Assembly (NCBI GenBank): GCA_965214475.1
Contig: OZ243953.1
Span: 2,542,001 to 2,606,000, forward strand
Reading direction: 5' to 3'
Source: SIRX01 sp965214475
GTDB lineage: Bacteria; Actinomycetota; Rubrobacteria; Rubrobacterales; Rubrobacteraceae
Length of the DNA: 64,000 bases
The notes beneath the pieces are model-generated. The model was not told the DNA's origin. It saw nothing but the letters and a program-made list of their open reading frames with translations, and did no database searches. This document shows positions 1 through 9,031 of this stretch, piece after piece (the first letter of the stretch is position 1; each line of letters opens with the position of its first letter). The translations under genes and the position numbers were made by a program.

Positions 1-308
1 TTTTCACCCGGCTGTTCGCCCTACCCGAGGCCGAGGTCTGGGGGCCGTTCAGCATCGTGGAGCTCGACAACGACGGGAGCGTCCTTTTCGCCGAGCCGGG
101 CATCCGAATTCAGCCGCAGCACCTCGCGTTCCTGGTCGGCGAAGACGACTTCGACGGGATCTACGGCCGCATCGTCGAGACCGGGCTCGAGCACTGGGCC
201 GACCCCCAAAAGTCCGCTCCCGGCACCTTCAACACCAACAACGGTGGCCGCGGCGTGTACTTCAATGACCCGGCGGGCCACAACCTGGAGGTCCTCACCC
301 GCCCGTGA
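1..308 (+). CDS. VOC (glyoxalase/bleomycin-resistance) family protein, 5' end outside window
   Basis: The reading frame is already open at base 3 and closes with TGA at 306-308, so only the C-terminal ~100 residues are in the window. The visible part has the second half of a VOC fold: QHLAFLVGEDDFDGIYGRI (metal-ligand His region) and, near the end, YFNDPAGHNLEVLT, the usual VOC closing motif with its Glu ligand. VOC proteins bind a metal and act as glyoxalases, dioxygenases or drug-binding proteins; the substrate cannot be told here. A GTG at 57 is an internal codon, not the start. Confidence 0.8.
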   Translation, partial: FTRLFALPEAEVWGPFSIVELDNDGSVLFAEPGIRIQPQHLAFLVGEDDFDGIYGRIVETGLEHWADPQKSAPGTFNTNNGGRGVYFNDPAGHNLEVLTRP

Positions 309-466
309 GGCCTGGGCGCCTTACCGACCCTCTCTCATCGTGGCGACAGCCATCTTCGCAAGGTTCGCAAGCAGGTTTGATCGGGGGTGACGAGGTGATC
401 GCACAGGAACGCTCGGCGGCGCCGTACCGGGGAAGATCCTCCTCGGGGCGTCGGGGCGGTGCGCCC

Positions 467-556
467 ATGAGGGGGGTCGCGTTCCGCTCCCCGTTCCCGA
501 TGCTGACCACCGATGACGTCCCGCGCGCTGGCCTTCTACCGCGAGATGTCAGACAA
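467..556 (+). pseudogene. Remnant of a second VOC-family gene
   Basis: Starting at the ATG at 467 the translation reads PFPMLTTDDVPRA, the typical first strand of a VOC protein, and the expected continuation LAFYREM appears in a neighbouring frame directly after (about 522-550). A small deletion near 528 therefore breaks the frame, and nothing resembling the rest of the domain follows. It may be a decayed tandem neighbour of the VOC gene at the left edge. The 160 bases between them hold nothing recognisable. Confidence 0.5.
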
Positions 557-686
557 CGCTCAAACCTCCATCTTGCTCCGAGTGGAAAAGGGCCGCGGGT
601 AGTAACGGACCAGGATCGTCCGTCAGTCGGTAGTTTGTTGACGAGGGGTGGCCTCCATGTTCCAATGGTAGCAAGGAGGTTTCGCC

Positions 687-908
687 ATGACTAGACGCTT
701 GCCCACCGACCCCGCTCCCGGTCCGCTCGAAGACTATGCTGCCCGCTTCGACGACCTGTTCGCCACTCTTGCCCAACGCCAGGCCTTTCGCCGCTATCTT
801 GAAGGGCTTTTGTTACCTGCGGAACGCAACAAGACCCTGACCGCCCTAGCCAATACCGAACCTGTGGCAGGGGCGCAGCGTAAGGAGGGGCAGCAAACTT
901 CGCATTAA
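687..908 (+). pseudogene. 5' fragment of an IS701-like transposase
   Basis: A good ribosome binding site (AAGGAGG at about 674) precedes the ATG. The first ~60 residues contain FDDLFATLAQRQAFRRYLEG and TALANTEPVAGAQ, which are the N-terminal hallmarks of IS701-family (DDE) transposases, proteins of roughly 400 residues. After GAQ the match stops and a stop codon follows at 908, so all catalytic residues are missing. It is a dead 5' stub left by a deletion. Confidence 0.6.
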
Positions 909-991
909 TATCTAAGACACATAGGGGCTATGAGCCTTACAAGAAACAGGAATGGACAACTTTTACAGTGAGTTGAGCAGAGAATGGTCTT

Positions 992-1978
992 GTGAATGGG
1001 ATAGGTGCTCGCGATACTTTTACTGTGGAAGGTTCTGACGTAGCGTGTGACGTGCATGACGAAGAAAAGTTCGTAGCATTTTCCTACCAACCACCCTACC
1101 GGGTGGAGTACCGGGTGGAGGTCAGGCGGGTTATTGAGGCGATGCGGGCAGGTGAAGTGCACTCTCTACAAGAGATGGCCGAGATTGCCTATCTCAGCCC
1201 TTACCATTTTGCTCGCATCTTTAAGGAGGTCACGGGAGTTTCGCCTGGCGAGTTTGTCTCGGCCCTGCGACTGCAGAGGGCGAAAGAGATGCTTTTAACT
1301 ACGGATCTCTCGGCGAGCGAGGTGTGCTTTGAAGTGGGTTACAAGAGCCTTGGCACCTTCTCGACCCGCTTTACGCAGCTCGTCGGGGTGCCACCGTCCC
1401 AGATACGCCGGCTGCCAGAGGAGTTGGCGTCCCGAGCCGCCGCGTTCGAGCTTGGAGGTCATGAACTCGGGCCGTCGTTAGCATCCTCCACTACACTATC
1501 CTCGTACGGGTCCCTTCGTGATTCAGAGAGTGGCATCATGGGGAGGGTTATCGCTCCAGAGGCTAGTGATGGTAGGCGGACTTTGATCTTTGTCGGTCTC
1601 TTCGCCGGAGCGATCCCCCAGGGTCGTCCGGCGGCTGGAGTCGTTCTGAGCAGACCAGGAACGTACCACATACAAACCGTGCCACCGACCGTACCCAACG
1701 GACTCTACCATCTGATGGCCGCTGCCCTGCCCGACGCTGACGACCCAATAAAGCTCCTGCTACCCGGCGACGCCGTACGCGTCGGGCGCGCGGAGAGTAC
1801 GGTAATGGTACACGGTGGCCGGGTGACCGGACCGGTCCAAACCTCATCTCTGGACATCGTGCTGCGTCCCATGCAGACCACAGACCCACCGGTTCTCGTC
1901 TCACTGTTTGGCCTAGTCGCCAGGCAGCTATCTTCGAGTCGTTCTCCAGAGAGTCCGGCGACGAAAACAGCAAGATAG
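992..1978 (+). CDS. AraC-family transcriptional regulator (N-terminal HTH)
   Basis: The protein has two helix-turn-helix motifs of the AraC type near its N-terminus: SLQEMAEIAYLSPYHFARIF followed by FVSALRLQRAKEML and EVCFEVGYKSLGTFSTRF, then VGVPPSQIRRLPE. About 180 further residues form an uncharacterised C-terminal part that probably senses a ligand. Placing the HTH first is common in actinobacterial regulators that sit next to a VOC gene, as here (77 bases to the VOC gene at 2056, same strand). The first 37 residues look unconserved, so GTG at 1103 is an alternative start; neither start has a strong ribosome binding site. Confidence 0.85.
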   Translation: MNGIGARDTFTVEGSDVACDVHDEEKFVAFSYQPPYRVEYRVEVRRVIEAMRAGEVHSLQEMAEIAYLSPYHFARIFKEVTGVSPGEFVSALRLQRAKEMLLTTDLSASEVCFEVGYKSLGTFSTRFTQLVGVPPSQIRRLPEELASRAAAFELGGHELGPSLASSTTLSSYGSLRDSESGIMGRVIAPEASDGRRTLIFVGLFAGAIPQGRPAAGVVLSRPGTYHIQTVPPTVPNGLYHLMAAALPDADDPIKLLLPGDAVRVGRAESTVMVHGGRVTGPVQTSSLDIVLRPMQTTDPPVLVSLFGLVARQLSSSRSPESPATKTAR

Positions 1979-2055
1979 AAGAAGCATCTCAGAACCACCA
2001 GCCGTACACTCCTCTCGTAAGGTCCGGAAGAGAGCAACAAGGAGAGAGGAGAGGC

Positions 2056-2418
2056 ATGATAGATCAGGTACAGACCGTATCGGTCCCGGTGAGCGATCAG
2101 GAACAGGCCAAGAACTTCTACGTAGAGAATCTAGGTTTCGAGCTCCGGGCTGACAACCAGTGGGGTGAAGGCATGCGCTGGGTCGAGGTCGCCCCGAAGG
2201 ATGCCACGGTTTCGTTGTCGCTCGTAACTTGGTTTGAAGCCATGCCGCCCGGCTCGCTACAGGGCCTCGTTTTCGCCACGGACAACATAAAGGCCGCCCA
2301 CGACGATCTCATGGATAAGGGCGTTCACTTCGACATGCCGCCCACCGATCTGCCGGGTGGCCTGCAGGCGGTCTTCCGAGATCCCGACGGCAACGGCTTC
2401 GTACTCTGGCAGCGGTAA
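2056..2418 (+). CDS. VOC family protein
   Basis: A complete 120-residue single-domain VOC protein. It starts VQTVSVPVSDQEQAKNFYVE and ends FRDPDGNGFVLWQR, the standard opening and closing motifs; the ATG follows a strong GGAGAGAGGAGAGG ribosome binding site. It lies directly after the AraC-family gene in the same direction and is probably co-transcribed and controlled by it. Small VOC proteins paired with such AraC regulators are frequent in actinobacteria, but no substrate has been established that I can name. Confidence 0.88.
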   Translation: MIDQVQTVSVPVSDQEQAKNFYVENLGFELRADNQWGEGMRWVEVAPKDATVSLSLVTWFEAMPPGSLQGLVFATDNIKAAHDDLMDKGVHFDMPPTDLPGGLQAVFRDPDGNGFVLWQR

Positions 2419-2448
2419 AAGTGCAGGAGGCTATGGAGAAACGATGCT

Positions 2449-3069
2449 TCAGGCCCAGGCTTCGTGGTAAGGGAACAGAGCTTCTTGCAAAACCTCAGAT
2501 GTTTGAGAGCGCCTGGGAGAGTAGCCTTCGAGCCTCAGTGCCTTCAACCACCCTTCCCCGCCGAGAGTGTCTAGACCGAAAAGCCTGGGTTGCTGCAAGG
2601 CGTAGGAAGTCTCGAATAAGATAGGTCTCTTCACCTCCCGCAGCTTACCAGTGCCAGATAGATACTCTATCTCATAACGGGAAGGGGCCTGTCCAGCATA
2701 CTCCACCGTGAGGCTTTCCGCCCCGAGCCATAATGCTACCTCGCATCTGGCGAGCCCTTCTTCTCCGTAAAGTCTCCAGCGCATGATCCGGACGTGGCCG
2801 AGAGAGTCGAGGACTCGCCTGAAGCGAACGGTGAAGAAGGCCCGCTGAAGTTCCTCCGGACGATGCCGGAGGCGGGTTACCCATCCGAGTACGGCTGCGG
2901 GGCTGTGGCGGCCGTCTTCTCTGAACTGGTGCGCCCAGTGGTTCTGCTCGTTGTAGTCGCAGAGAAACTGGTCGTGAACCCTTACTATCTCTTCCCAGCT
3001 TTGAGCTTTTGCGAAGTGCCAGTCAACCATCTTTCTCTGAATATTGAAGACACGCCAAACAAAATACAC
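2449..3069 (-). pseudogene. C-terminal fragment of an integrase-core transposase
   Basis: The ~206 residues match the last half of the larger transposase at 33778-35576 almost domain by domain: FNIQRKM against FNVQRRM, EDGRHSPAAVLG against QDGRHSPSDVLG, RWRLYGEEGLARCEVALW against HWRVYAEEGLALCEVAIW, VEYAGQAPSRY against VEYAGQTLSRY, GWLKALRLE in both. The catalytic integrase core is absent because the coding sequence starts only at the position of the last catalytic Glu. It is a truncated second copy of the same element type and abuts a DUF5372-like remnant on the other strand. Confidence 0.75.
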
Positions 3070-3075
3070 CTGTAA

Positions 3076-3377
3076 GTAGGACCGTTTTCGCCAGTGATCT
3101 TGCCGCCGATACGATCGAGATCACCGATCCGGCCCATCCACTCTACGGCAAGAAGCTGCCCCTGGTGGGCTTCAGCGCTAAACAGCACCTCGGGCGAGTA
3201 GCCATAGTGTGGCTCGATCCAGGAGTCGAGCGCTGCGTACCCCTCTCCTCGACAGACCTCGCAGAGATACCTCCGGCTCCGTCCTCACGGTCCCGGCTGT
3301 CGGTGGACTCTCTGGAGCGGCTGCTTTCGGTGGTAGGCTTCCCTTCCACAGACAGATGTGTAGGATGCAGATGCTGA
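3076..3377 (+). pseudogene. Remnant of a DUF5372-like protein
   Basis: An open frame with no proper start reads EITDPAHPLYGKKLPLVGF, HLGRVAIVWLDPGVERCVPL, SSTDLAEIPP and ends SRLSVDSLERLLSVVGF. This is the pattern I remember for the small DUF5372 proteins that travel with transposon recombinases (hydrophilic start with HP-P-G, a V-W-PG-ER-VPL core, a short leucine-rich end). The 5' end runs into the truncated transposase on the opposite strand, so the gene seems cut by a past insertion. Assignment rests on memory of the family and is moderate. Confidence 0.4.
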
Positions 3378-3493
3378 AGCAGGACCCAACCCGAGAGCCG
3401 AACCTGAAAATGTCCGAGCAACCAAAGAGCGGGCTTACGGAGAGTGACACTCTTATAGTCAAGAGCTAGAGCATTTTTATTCGCCTAACTCTT

Positions 3494-4558
3494 TCATGGA
3501 CCGGTTCTACTCGGCAATGGCAGCATAGTAGGCGGAACCAATACACGATAGACCTCCCGGGCTATGTACCGCTTTAAGCAGCGCATGATCTCCCACTTGC
3601 TCTTGCCTTCCGCGGTGCGCCGGGCGACGTACTCTCGGGTGCGCTTATCGCTGCCCATTCTCACCACGCAAATCATGTGCAGGGCGCGGTTAGCATCGCG
3701 ATTACCGCCGCGATTGAGTCGATGTCGGACTACCTTGCCAGAGGAAGCCTCTATGGGTGAGACTCCGCAGAGACTGGCGAAAGAGGCCTCCTTGCCTAGA
3801 CGCTCGGGATTGTCTCCAGCCACTACCAGGAGCGTCGCGGCGTGGTGCGTACCGATGGCTGGCCGGCAGATCAGTTCCGGAGCAATCTTCACCACCAATC
3901 GGTCTAGTTGCGCGTCAAGTTCGATGATCTCCTCTGAGAGAGTCTCATGACGGCGGGCCACCGAACGGAACGCAAACTTTGTCGCCGTCCAAACGTCATC
4001 GGGATCGCCGCCGGTGCGGAAATGAGCACAGGTGGCGACGAGTTTCTTGGTTGGTAGATCCCGCAGCCGGCGCCGTAGTTCCTCCGGCGCGGTCACTAAC
4101 AGCGCCTGGAGCTGGTTTGCGGCCTGGGTACGGGCTTTCACCGCCGAATGCCGGGCCGATCTGAGGGTTCGGATCATCTCCACCTGGCCGTCGCCGCTCT
4201 TGGGCTCGCCGACTGCCTCGCCGGCCAACACGGCCCTGGCTGCTGCTTCTGCGTCAATGGGGTCAGACTTGCCGCTGCGCCGAAGATGGCGGCGTTTGGG
4301 TCTCTCTACTTCCACCACCGAGATCCCGGTAGCCTTCAGGTGTCGGGCGAGTCCGGCCCCGTAGCTGCTGGTCCCCTCTATCCCAGCGCATCTCACGGAG
4401 CCAAATCCCTCCACCCAGCGAAGGAGCCGTTGGTGGCCTTTCGTCGTGGTCGGCACCTTCAACTCACCCAGGCGGCGTCCTAGATGGTCCAGTGCCACCG
4501 CCACGTTCACATCGAGATGCGTGTCTACCCCCAAGATCACCTCATCCACGCTGTCCAT
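3494..4558 (-). CDS. IS110-family transposase (copy 1)
   Basis: A 354-residue protein with an N-terminal RuvC-like DEDD domain (LGVDTHLDVNVAVALDHLG; EGTSSYGAGLARHL; KSDPIDAEAAARAV) and the C-terminal Transposase_20 domain (LCGVSPIEASSGKVVRHRLN, with the conserved Ser, and GGNRDANRALHMI). The start at 4558 is chosen because MDSVDEVILGVDTH then aligns with the second IS110 protein at 27273-28322. The frame stays open further upstream to 4648. IS110 enzymes recombine DNA through a Holliday-junction-like mechanism guided by a bridge RNA. The gene looks intact. Confidence 0.9.
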   Translation of the reverse strand: MDSVDEVILGVDTHLDVNVAVALDHLGRRLGELKVPTTTKGHQRLLRWVEGFGSVRCAGIEGTSSYGAGLARHLKATGISVVEVERPKRRHLRRSGKSDPIDAEAAARAVLAGEAVGEPKSGDGQVEMIRTLRSARHSAVKARTQAANQLQALLVTAPEELRRRLRDLPTKKLVATCAHFRTGGDPDDVWTATKFAFRSVARRHETLSEEIIELDAQLDRLVVKIAPELICRPAIGTHHAATLLVVAGDNPERLGKEASFASLCGVSPIEASSGKVVRHRLNRGGNRDANRALHMICVVRMGSDKRTREYVARRTAEGKSKWEIMRCLKRYIAREVYRVLVPPTMLPLPSRTGP

Positions 4559-4680
4559 TCCATCCACGCTACTGATCACCTGCACCTCCGCTACTCCTTC
4601 CGATGTCGCTATTACTGCTGGCCCTACGACGCGGAGAACGGACGACACTGTGATGGGTCACATCACTGGCGAGCTCTTAT
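4559..4680 (-). ncRNA. Putative IS110 left-end non-coding RNA (bridge RNA), copy 1
   Basis: In IS110-group elements the segment upstream of the transposase start carries a structured RNA that pairs with target and donor DNA. Here the stretch upstream of the gene contains a 17-base block (4641-4657) that matches the equivalent position of the second IS110 (28383-28399) at about 14 positions although neither codes for protein, plus a hairpin GTGATG-GGTCA-CATCAC at 4650-4666. RNA ends are not determinable by eye; limits are approximate and the function is inferred. Confidence 0.35.
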
Positions 4681-4807
4681 TAAGTCACGATGCTCCAGCC
4701 ACGGGCGGTTACGGAGCGACGCCTCGGAGCGACCGACGGGTCACTCCCAAGGCACTATGTGGCCGGCGAATGGATGGGTCAGACCGATCCGGGGCGTCGT
4801 CCGCAAT

Positions 4808-5421
4808 CATCTATAGCGTATTCACAGGAAGCTCCTATAGCACACGACAGGATTCTCACCTCTCCGGCCGAGCGTTTCGACGTGATGGTGGACTTCTCCC
4901 GCTACCCGGTCGGTACCGAGGTGACTCTAAAGAACGTGCGAGGGAAGGGACGGACCGAAGACGTAATGCGCTTCGTCGTCGCCCGGAGCGAAAAGGAGGA
5001 GAGCGCGGTGCCTGAGAGGCTCGCGCCGGACCTGGATTTCCCGGATCTCGCAGAGGCGGAGACCACCCGACGGATGAGCTTCATCGCGGGGGTTATGGGC
5101 GGCATGTCCACGATCAATGGCCGCGTCTTCGACCCCGAGCGCATAGAAGCGGACCCTCGCCTGGGCTCGACGGAGATCTGGGAGATCTCCGCAGACCCCT
5201 CTCACCCGATTCACCTGCATCTGATCCACTTCAAGGTTCTCTCCCGCGACGGCGGCCCTCCCGGTCCCTACGACGCCGGCTGGAAGGACACCGTATTCAT
5301 GGAGGGCGGGACCGTGCGCGTGATCGCGAAGTTCGATGGCTGGCCGGGCAAGTACGTCTTCCACTGCCACAACCTCGAGCACGAGGACATGATGATGATG
5401 GCTAACTTCGAGGTTCTCTGA
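4808..5421 (+). pseudogene. Multicopper oxidase, C-terminal part only
   Basis: The frame encodes the last ~200 residues of a multicopper oxidase: ILTSPAERFDVMVDFSRYP, then the copper sites HPIHLHLIHF (type 2/3) and FHCHNLEHEDMMMM (type 3 and type 1 ligands, with an axial Met). The first two cupredoxin domains, which carry the other half of the trinuclear site, are missing; the homology begins about 130 bases after the IS110 region, so an insertion or deletion removed the front. The protein cannot assemble the trinuclear centre and is probably inactive. The membrane-protein gene downstream starts one base after its stop, so they were an operon. Confidence 0.8.
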
Positions 5422-5422
5422 G

Positions 5423-5863
5423 ATGTCAGCGGTCAAGAACGCGGCGTACCCGGAACGCACACGGCCCGCCCTTTCCGTCCTTTGCTACGTGGCGGCGGCC
5501 CTGGCCCTGGCCTCCGAGTTGATTCACCTCTGGGTCGTTCCCGGACAGCTCGTGGCCGCGATGTTGCCGGCAATTTTCTTCCTCATGGTAGCTGTTGGCC
5601 AAGGGCTCCTAGCCGCAAGCCTCCTGTTCGGCTTCGGCAGATGGACGATACGACTCGGGCTTTTGCTCAACCTCTTCGTGATCTTCGTGTGGATTCTCAC
5701 TCGCCTGGTAAGCGTGCCCCAACTCTTCGAGCCTCTGCGCCTGCCGGTGGAGGGCCTCGGCTTCATAGCGACGGTTACGGAGGCGGCGCTAGTGCTGATG
5801 CTGGTCAGGCTGAGAAAGTCGCTTCCACCGAAGAAGAAGCGTAGCTGGCAGCGCGTGCGCTGA
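5423..5863 (+). CDS. Small membrane protein (four predicted TM segments)
   Basis: A 146-residue protein with four hydrophobic stretches at about residues 17-40, 44-70, 76-96 and 106-128, and a very basic tail (KSLPPKKKRSWQRVR). It starts one base after the stop of the multicopper oxidase remnant, so it was translated with it. No family is recognised with confidence; membrane proteins of this size next to multicopper oxidases may help copper handling, but this is inference. Confidence 0.7.
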   Translation: MSAVKNAAYPERTRPALSVLCYVAAALALASELIHLWVVPGQLVAAMLPAIFFLMVAVGQGLLAASLLFGFGRWTIRLGLLLNLFVIFVWILTRLVSVPQLFEPLRLPVEGLGFIATVTEAALVLMLVRLRKSLPPKKKRSWQRVR

Positions 5864-5902
5864 GGCACCCCGAGATAAACAAAGACAGAAAGAGAGTACA
5901 AA

Positions 5903-6328
5903 ATGAAAGCCACTCTGTACGGAGCCTGGTGGGTAAGGGTACTGCTGGCGGCCATCGCTACCCACCTTCTCAACATTGTGCTAATAGTCGCACTGACGGT
6001 GTTCACGGCATTCCTGGCGAGCGCAATGCCAGGCGACTTCCAGGGCGAGATCCCCGTGGATCGGCTCGCCGAGCAGGCCGCTACGTGGGGAGTTACCCTC
6101 CCAACTGTCCTAACCGCGGCGTGGGCCGCGCGCGATGCGGCGCATCCGGTCGCCGCCGCGCTCCACGGTTCGCTGGTCGGTCTCCTCGTCGCGCTCATCT
6201 TCGGCATGGTTTTCTTCTGGCCTTTCGACTCGGGTACCCTGGTGCTGTTCGTGTTCATCGTCTTGGCTGGCTTCCTGGGCGGTCTGATCGGAGCCCGGTT
6301 CCCGACGCGCGAGAAAACGAAGCCCTGA
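5903..6328 (+). CDS. Hypothetical membrane protein
   Basis: A 141-residue protein preceded by AGAAAGAGAG. Hydrophobic stretches lie at about residues 13-42, 90-107 and 110-132, with an amphipathic central part (residues 45-85) containing AAWAARDAAHPVAAALHGSLVG. The second half resembles glycine-rich membrane-protein ends (VLAGFLGGLIGARF). No named family recognised. It follows the multicopper oxidase remnant and the preceding membrane gene, and the Tn3-type transposase starts 8 bases after its stop, so the group may be old transposon cargo. Confidence 0.65.
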   Translation: MKATLYGAWWVRVLLAAIATHLLNIVLIVALTVFTAFLASAMPGDFQGEIPVDRLAEQAATWGVTLPTVLTAAWAARDAAHPVAAALHGSLVGLLVALIFGMVFFWPFDSGTLVLFVFIVLAGFLGGLIGARFPTREKTKP

Positions 6329-6335
6329 GCAGCGC

Positions 6336-7711
6336 GTGCCCATAGACTTCCTCACGGATGAGCAGAGGCGCTCCTACGGCCGCTACACCGGAGAGCTATC
6401 CGCCGAGCAGCTTGCCCGCTACTTCCACGTGGACGACGAGGACAAGCGTCTGATCTCCAGTCACAGAGGAGACCACAACCGTCTCGGTTTCAGCCTCCAG
6501 CTCGTTACGGTAAGATTCTTAGGCACCTTCCTGGCCGACCCCACCGGCGTGCCCGAGGGCGTGGTGCGCTATGTTGCGGCACAACTCGGGATAGAGGAAC
6601 CGTCCTCGGTCTTGCCGCGCTACCTCCAGCGGGAGCCTACCCGCCGCGAGCATGCCGCCGAGATCCGGCGTCTCCAAGGCTACAGGCCCTACGGCTCCCA
6701 GCCAGAGATCTTCCGCCTAACGCGCTACCTCTACAACCGCGCCTGGGTCTCCGCAGAGCGCCCGAGCGTCCTGTTCGACCTGGCTACCGCCTGGCTACTG
6801 GAGCGTAGGATTCTTCTCCCGGGGCCGACAACCCTGGAGCGCCTGGTTTCGAGGGTCCGCGAAAGGGCTACCGCCCGCCTGCACAGCAGATTATCTGGGT
6901 TGCCCGACGATAGTTAGAGATCGCGTCTGGAGGGACTGCTCGTGGTGGAGACGGACAGCCGCCAGACCAAGCTCGACCGTCTCCGGCGTCCACCCACTAG
7001 CGTGAGCGCCAAGGGTCTGGTGGGAGCGCTCGAGCGCCTTGGAGAAGTGCGCTCTTTTGGCACCGGCTCGCTCGATTTCACGGGCATTCCTGAGGGACGG
7101 CTGAGAGTCCTCGCGCGCACAGCCGCCTCTGTTAGAGCGCAGGCTATAGAGCGTATGCCGGAGGAACGCAGGATCGCTACGCTCCTCGCTTTCGCCAGGA
7201 GGCTGGAAGCTACCGCCCAGGATGATGTACTGGATGTACTCTATGCTCTGACCGCCGAGATGATCTCCCAGTCTAAAAGCAAGGGCAACAAGGAGCGCTT
7301 GCGCACCATAAAGGACCTAGATGCGGCGGCGTTGACGCTAAAGGAAGCCTTCGAGGTGTTCTTCGACCCATCCCTCTCCGGTGAGCTATCTTTGGCCGAT
7401 GCACGGCAGACCGTCCTCGCTGATACGGGAGAGGAGAGGCTCCGGAAAGCTCTGGCGAAGGTCGTGGAGGTGGCGCGTCCGCCGGAGGAGGATCATCAGC
7501 GGGAACTTCTCTCCCGCTGGAAGACGGCGAGGACTTTCTTGCCCAAACTTCTCTCTACGGTCGAGTTAGAGGGCACCGAAGCAGCGGGACCCGTCCTAGC
7601 GGCCTACGACTATCTAAAAGAGATCGACTGGAGCTCGCGTTCAGCGCCGGCTAACCGATCCTCCAATCTCGGTAGTGGGCAAGGGATGGCAGCGTCTGGC
7701 GTTTGGTAATT
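6336..7711 (+). pseudogene. tnpA: Tn3-family transposase tnpA, 5' part with amber stop and frameshift
   Basis: The GTG start (6336) opens MPIDFLTDEQRRSYGRYTGE, the DUF4158 N-terminus of Tn3-type transposases. Reading is interrupted by an in-frame TAG at 6915-6917; the same frame continues past it as SRLEGLLVV, LRRPPTSVSAKGLVGALERL and VLAAYDYLKEIDW. Between about 7640 and 7675 a frameshift moves the frame by one, after which ISVVGKGWQRLAFGN is read until the nested IS3 element begins at 7712. Together with 9032-10716 it would make a ~1000-residue transposase that cuts and joins Tn3 ends by replicative transposition. Three separate lesions make it dead. Confidence 0.88.
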
Positions 7712-7823
7712 TCGGTGAGGTCACCGCCGCTAACGACAATGCGAACGGCGCCAGACTGGACTTGCATCGGTTCCGTGGACTGTTTAAGACTGAGATCGGT
7801 AACAGTGCGCGGAAAGGAGAGCA

Positions 7824-8126
7824 ATGCCACGAACAAACCCGGCCTACCCACCGGAGTTCCGCCGAGAAGCTATCCGGATGGTTAGAGCCTCCGATGAAGA
7901 ACACCCCATCCTCGGGATCGCTCGGGAGATCGGAGTCTCCGACGGCACCCTTCGGAGCTGGGTAAACCAGGATGAGATCGACGAAGGCGAACGTGAGGGG
8001 CTCACGACGGAGGAGAAAGAGGAGTTGCGTAGGCTCCGCCGCGAGGTAAAGACCCTCCGGCAGGAGAAAGAGATCTTGCGAAAAGCCGCGGCCTTTTTCG
8101 CCAGGGAGGAGATCGGGAGTCGGTGA
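7824..8126 (+). CDS. IS3-family transposase OrfA
   Basis: A 100-residue protein with an N-terminal helix-turn-helix (YPPEFRREAIRMV, ILGIAREIGVSDGTLRSWV) and a C-terminal leucine zipper (EELRRLRREVKTLRQEKEIL), ending KKAAAFFA-like (RKAAAFFAREE). It binds the ends of the element and, in the family, is joined to OrfB by programmed frameshifting. It overlaps OrfB by four bases. The ATG follows AAAGGAGAG. Confidence 0.92.
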   Translation: MPRTNPAYPPEFRREAIRMVRASDEEHPILGIAREIGVSDGTLRSWVNQDEIDEGEREGLTTEEKEELRRLRREVKTLRQEKEILRKAAAFFAREEIGSR

Positions 8127-9001
8127 GTACTTTCAGGCTCATCGACGCGGAGAAGGCCCATTACCCGGTGGCGATGTTATGCAGGATGCTCGGGGTCTCA
8201 AAGAGCGGCTACTACTCATGGCGCGGCAGGCCGCCCTCAAACAGGAGCCGCCAGGACGCCGCTCTTACGGAGAAGATCCGCGAGGTTCATACCAGGAGCC
8301 GCGAGACCTACGGCTACCCGAGGGTACACGCCGAGCTTCGCTCACTCGGGATCGGCTGCGGCCGAAGGCGAGTGGCAAGATTGATGAGAGTCGCGGGTCT
8401 CCGAGGTTGCATGAGGGGTAAGAAGCGTAGAACAACTCGCAGCGATCCCCTGGCCGCTCCCGCGCCGGACCTGCTCCGGAGAGATTTCGTGGCCGGAGAG
8501 CCTAACAAAGTCTGGTTGGCGGACATCACCTACATACCGACGCGGGAAGGCTTTCTCTACCTGGCCTTCATCCTCGACACCCATTCGAGAAGGATCGTCG
8601 GATGGTCTATGAACTCACACATGAGGACAGAGCTCGTAGTAGATGCCCTTGAGATGGCGGTATGGAGACGCAAGCCATCTGTCGGGCTGATCCACCACAC
8701 CGACCGCGGCTCGCAATATACAGCTCTCTCCTTTAGCAAGCGTCTCGAAGAAGTCGGCATCGTTCCTTCGATGGGAAGGACCGGGACCGCCCTGGACAAC
8801 GCTATGGCCGAGAGCTTCGTCGCCACCTTGAAGACCGAGCTCGTGCATCGACGGCGTTTCCCCGATCGCCAGGTAGCCAGGAGCGCCATCTTCGAGTACC
8901 TGGAAGGATTCTACAACCGACGTAGGCTGCATTCGGCGTTGAGCTACCAGAGCCCCATGAACTATGAAGAGGCTACAATGGAAGGAGTGGCTGTGGCGTA
9001 G
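8123..9001 (+). CDS. IS3-family transposase OrfB (integrase core)
   Basis: A 292-residue protein with an HTH_21 region (LRSLGIGCGRRRVARLMRVA) and an rve integrase core. The DDE residues are visible: Asp in VWLADITYI, Asp in HHTDRGSQY and Glu in AMAESFVATLKTE, followed by FYNRRRLHSAL, the usual IS3 ending. It starts with GTG at 8123 overlapping the OrfA stop (GTGA). The gene is intact and probably still active, inserted late into an already decaying Tn3 gene. Confidence 0.93.
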   Translation: MSTFRLIDAEKAHYPVAMLCRMLGVSKSGYYSWRGRPPSNRSRQDAALTEKIREVHTRSRETYGYPRVHAELRSLGIGCGRRRVARLMRVAGLRGCMRGKKRRTTRSDPLAAPAPDLLRRDFVAGEPNKVWLADITYIPTREGFLYLAFILDTHSRRIVGWSMNSHMRTELVVDALEMAVWRRKPSVGLIHHTDRGSQYTALSFSKRLEEVGIVPSMGRTGTALDNAMAESFVATLKTELVHRRRFPDRQVARSAIFEYLEGFYNRRRLHSALSYQSPMNYEEATMEGVAVA

Positions 9002-9031
9002 ACGCTACCCGTCCACGAAACCGAGGTAATT

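Larger units (their letters stand above)
7712..9024 (+). mobile_element. IS3-family insertion sequence nested in Tn3 tnpA
   Basis: The element can be delimited to the base. It is flanked by a 7-bp direct repeat GGTAATT (7705-7711 and 9025-9031) and its ends begin TCGGT (7712-7716) and finish ACCGA (9020-9024), a short inverted repeat. Removing the element and one repeat copy restores the host reading frame: ...QRLAFGN joined to SRPDGRVDRKAYALGTLE. It carries orfA and orfB, both intact. A 7-bp duplication is longer than the 3-5 bp usual for IS3 elements, so some of those bases may be shared by chance. Confidence 0.85.
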
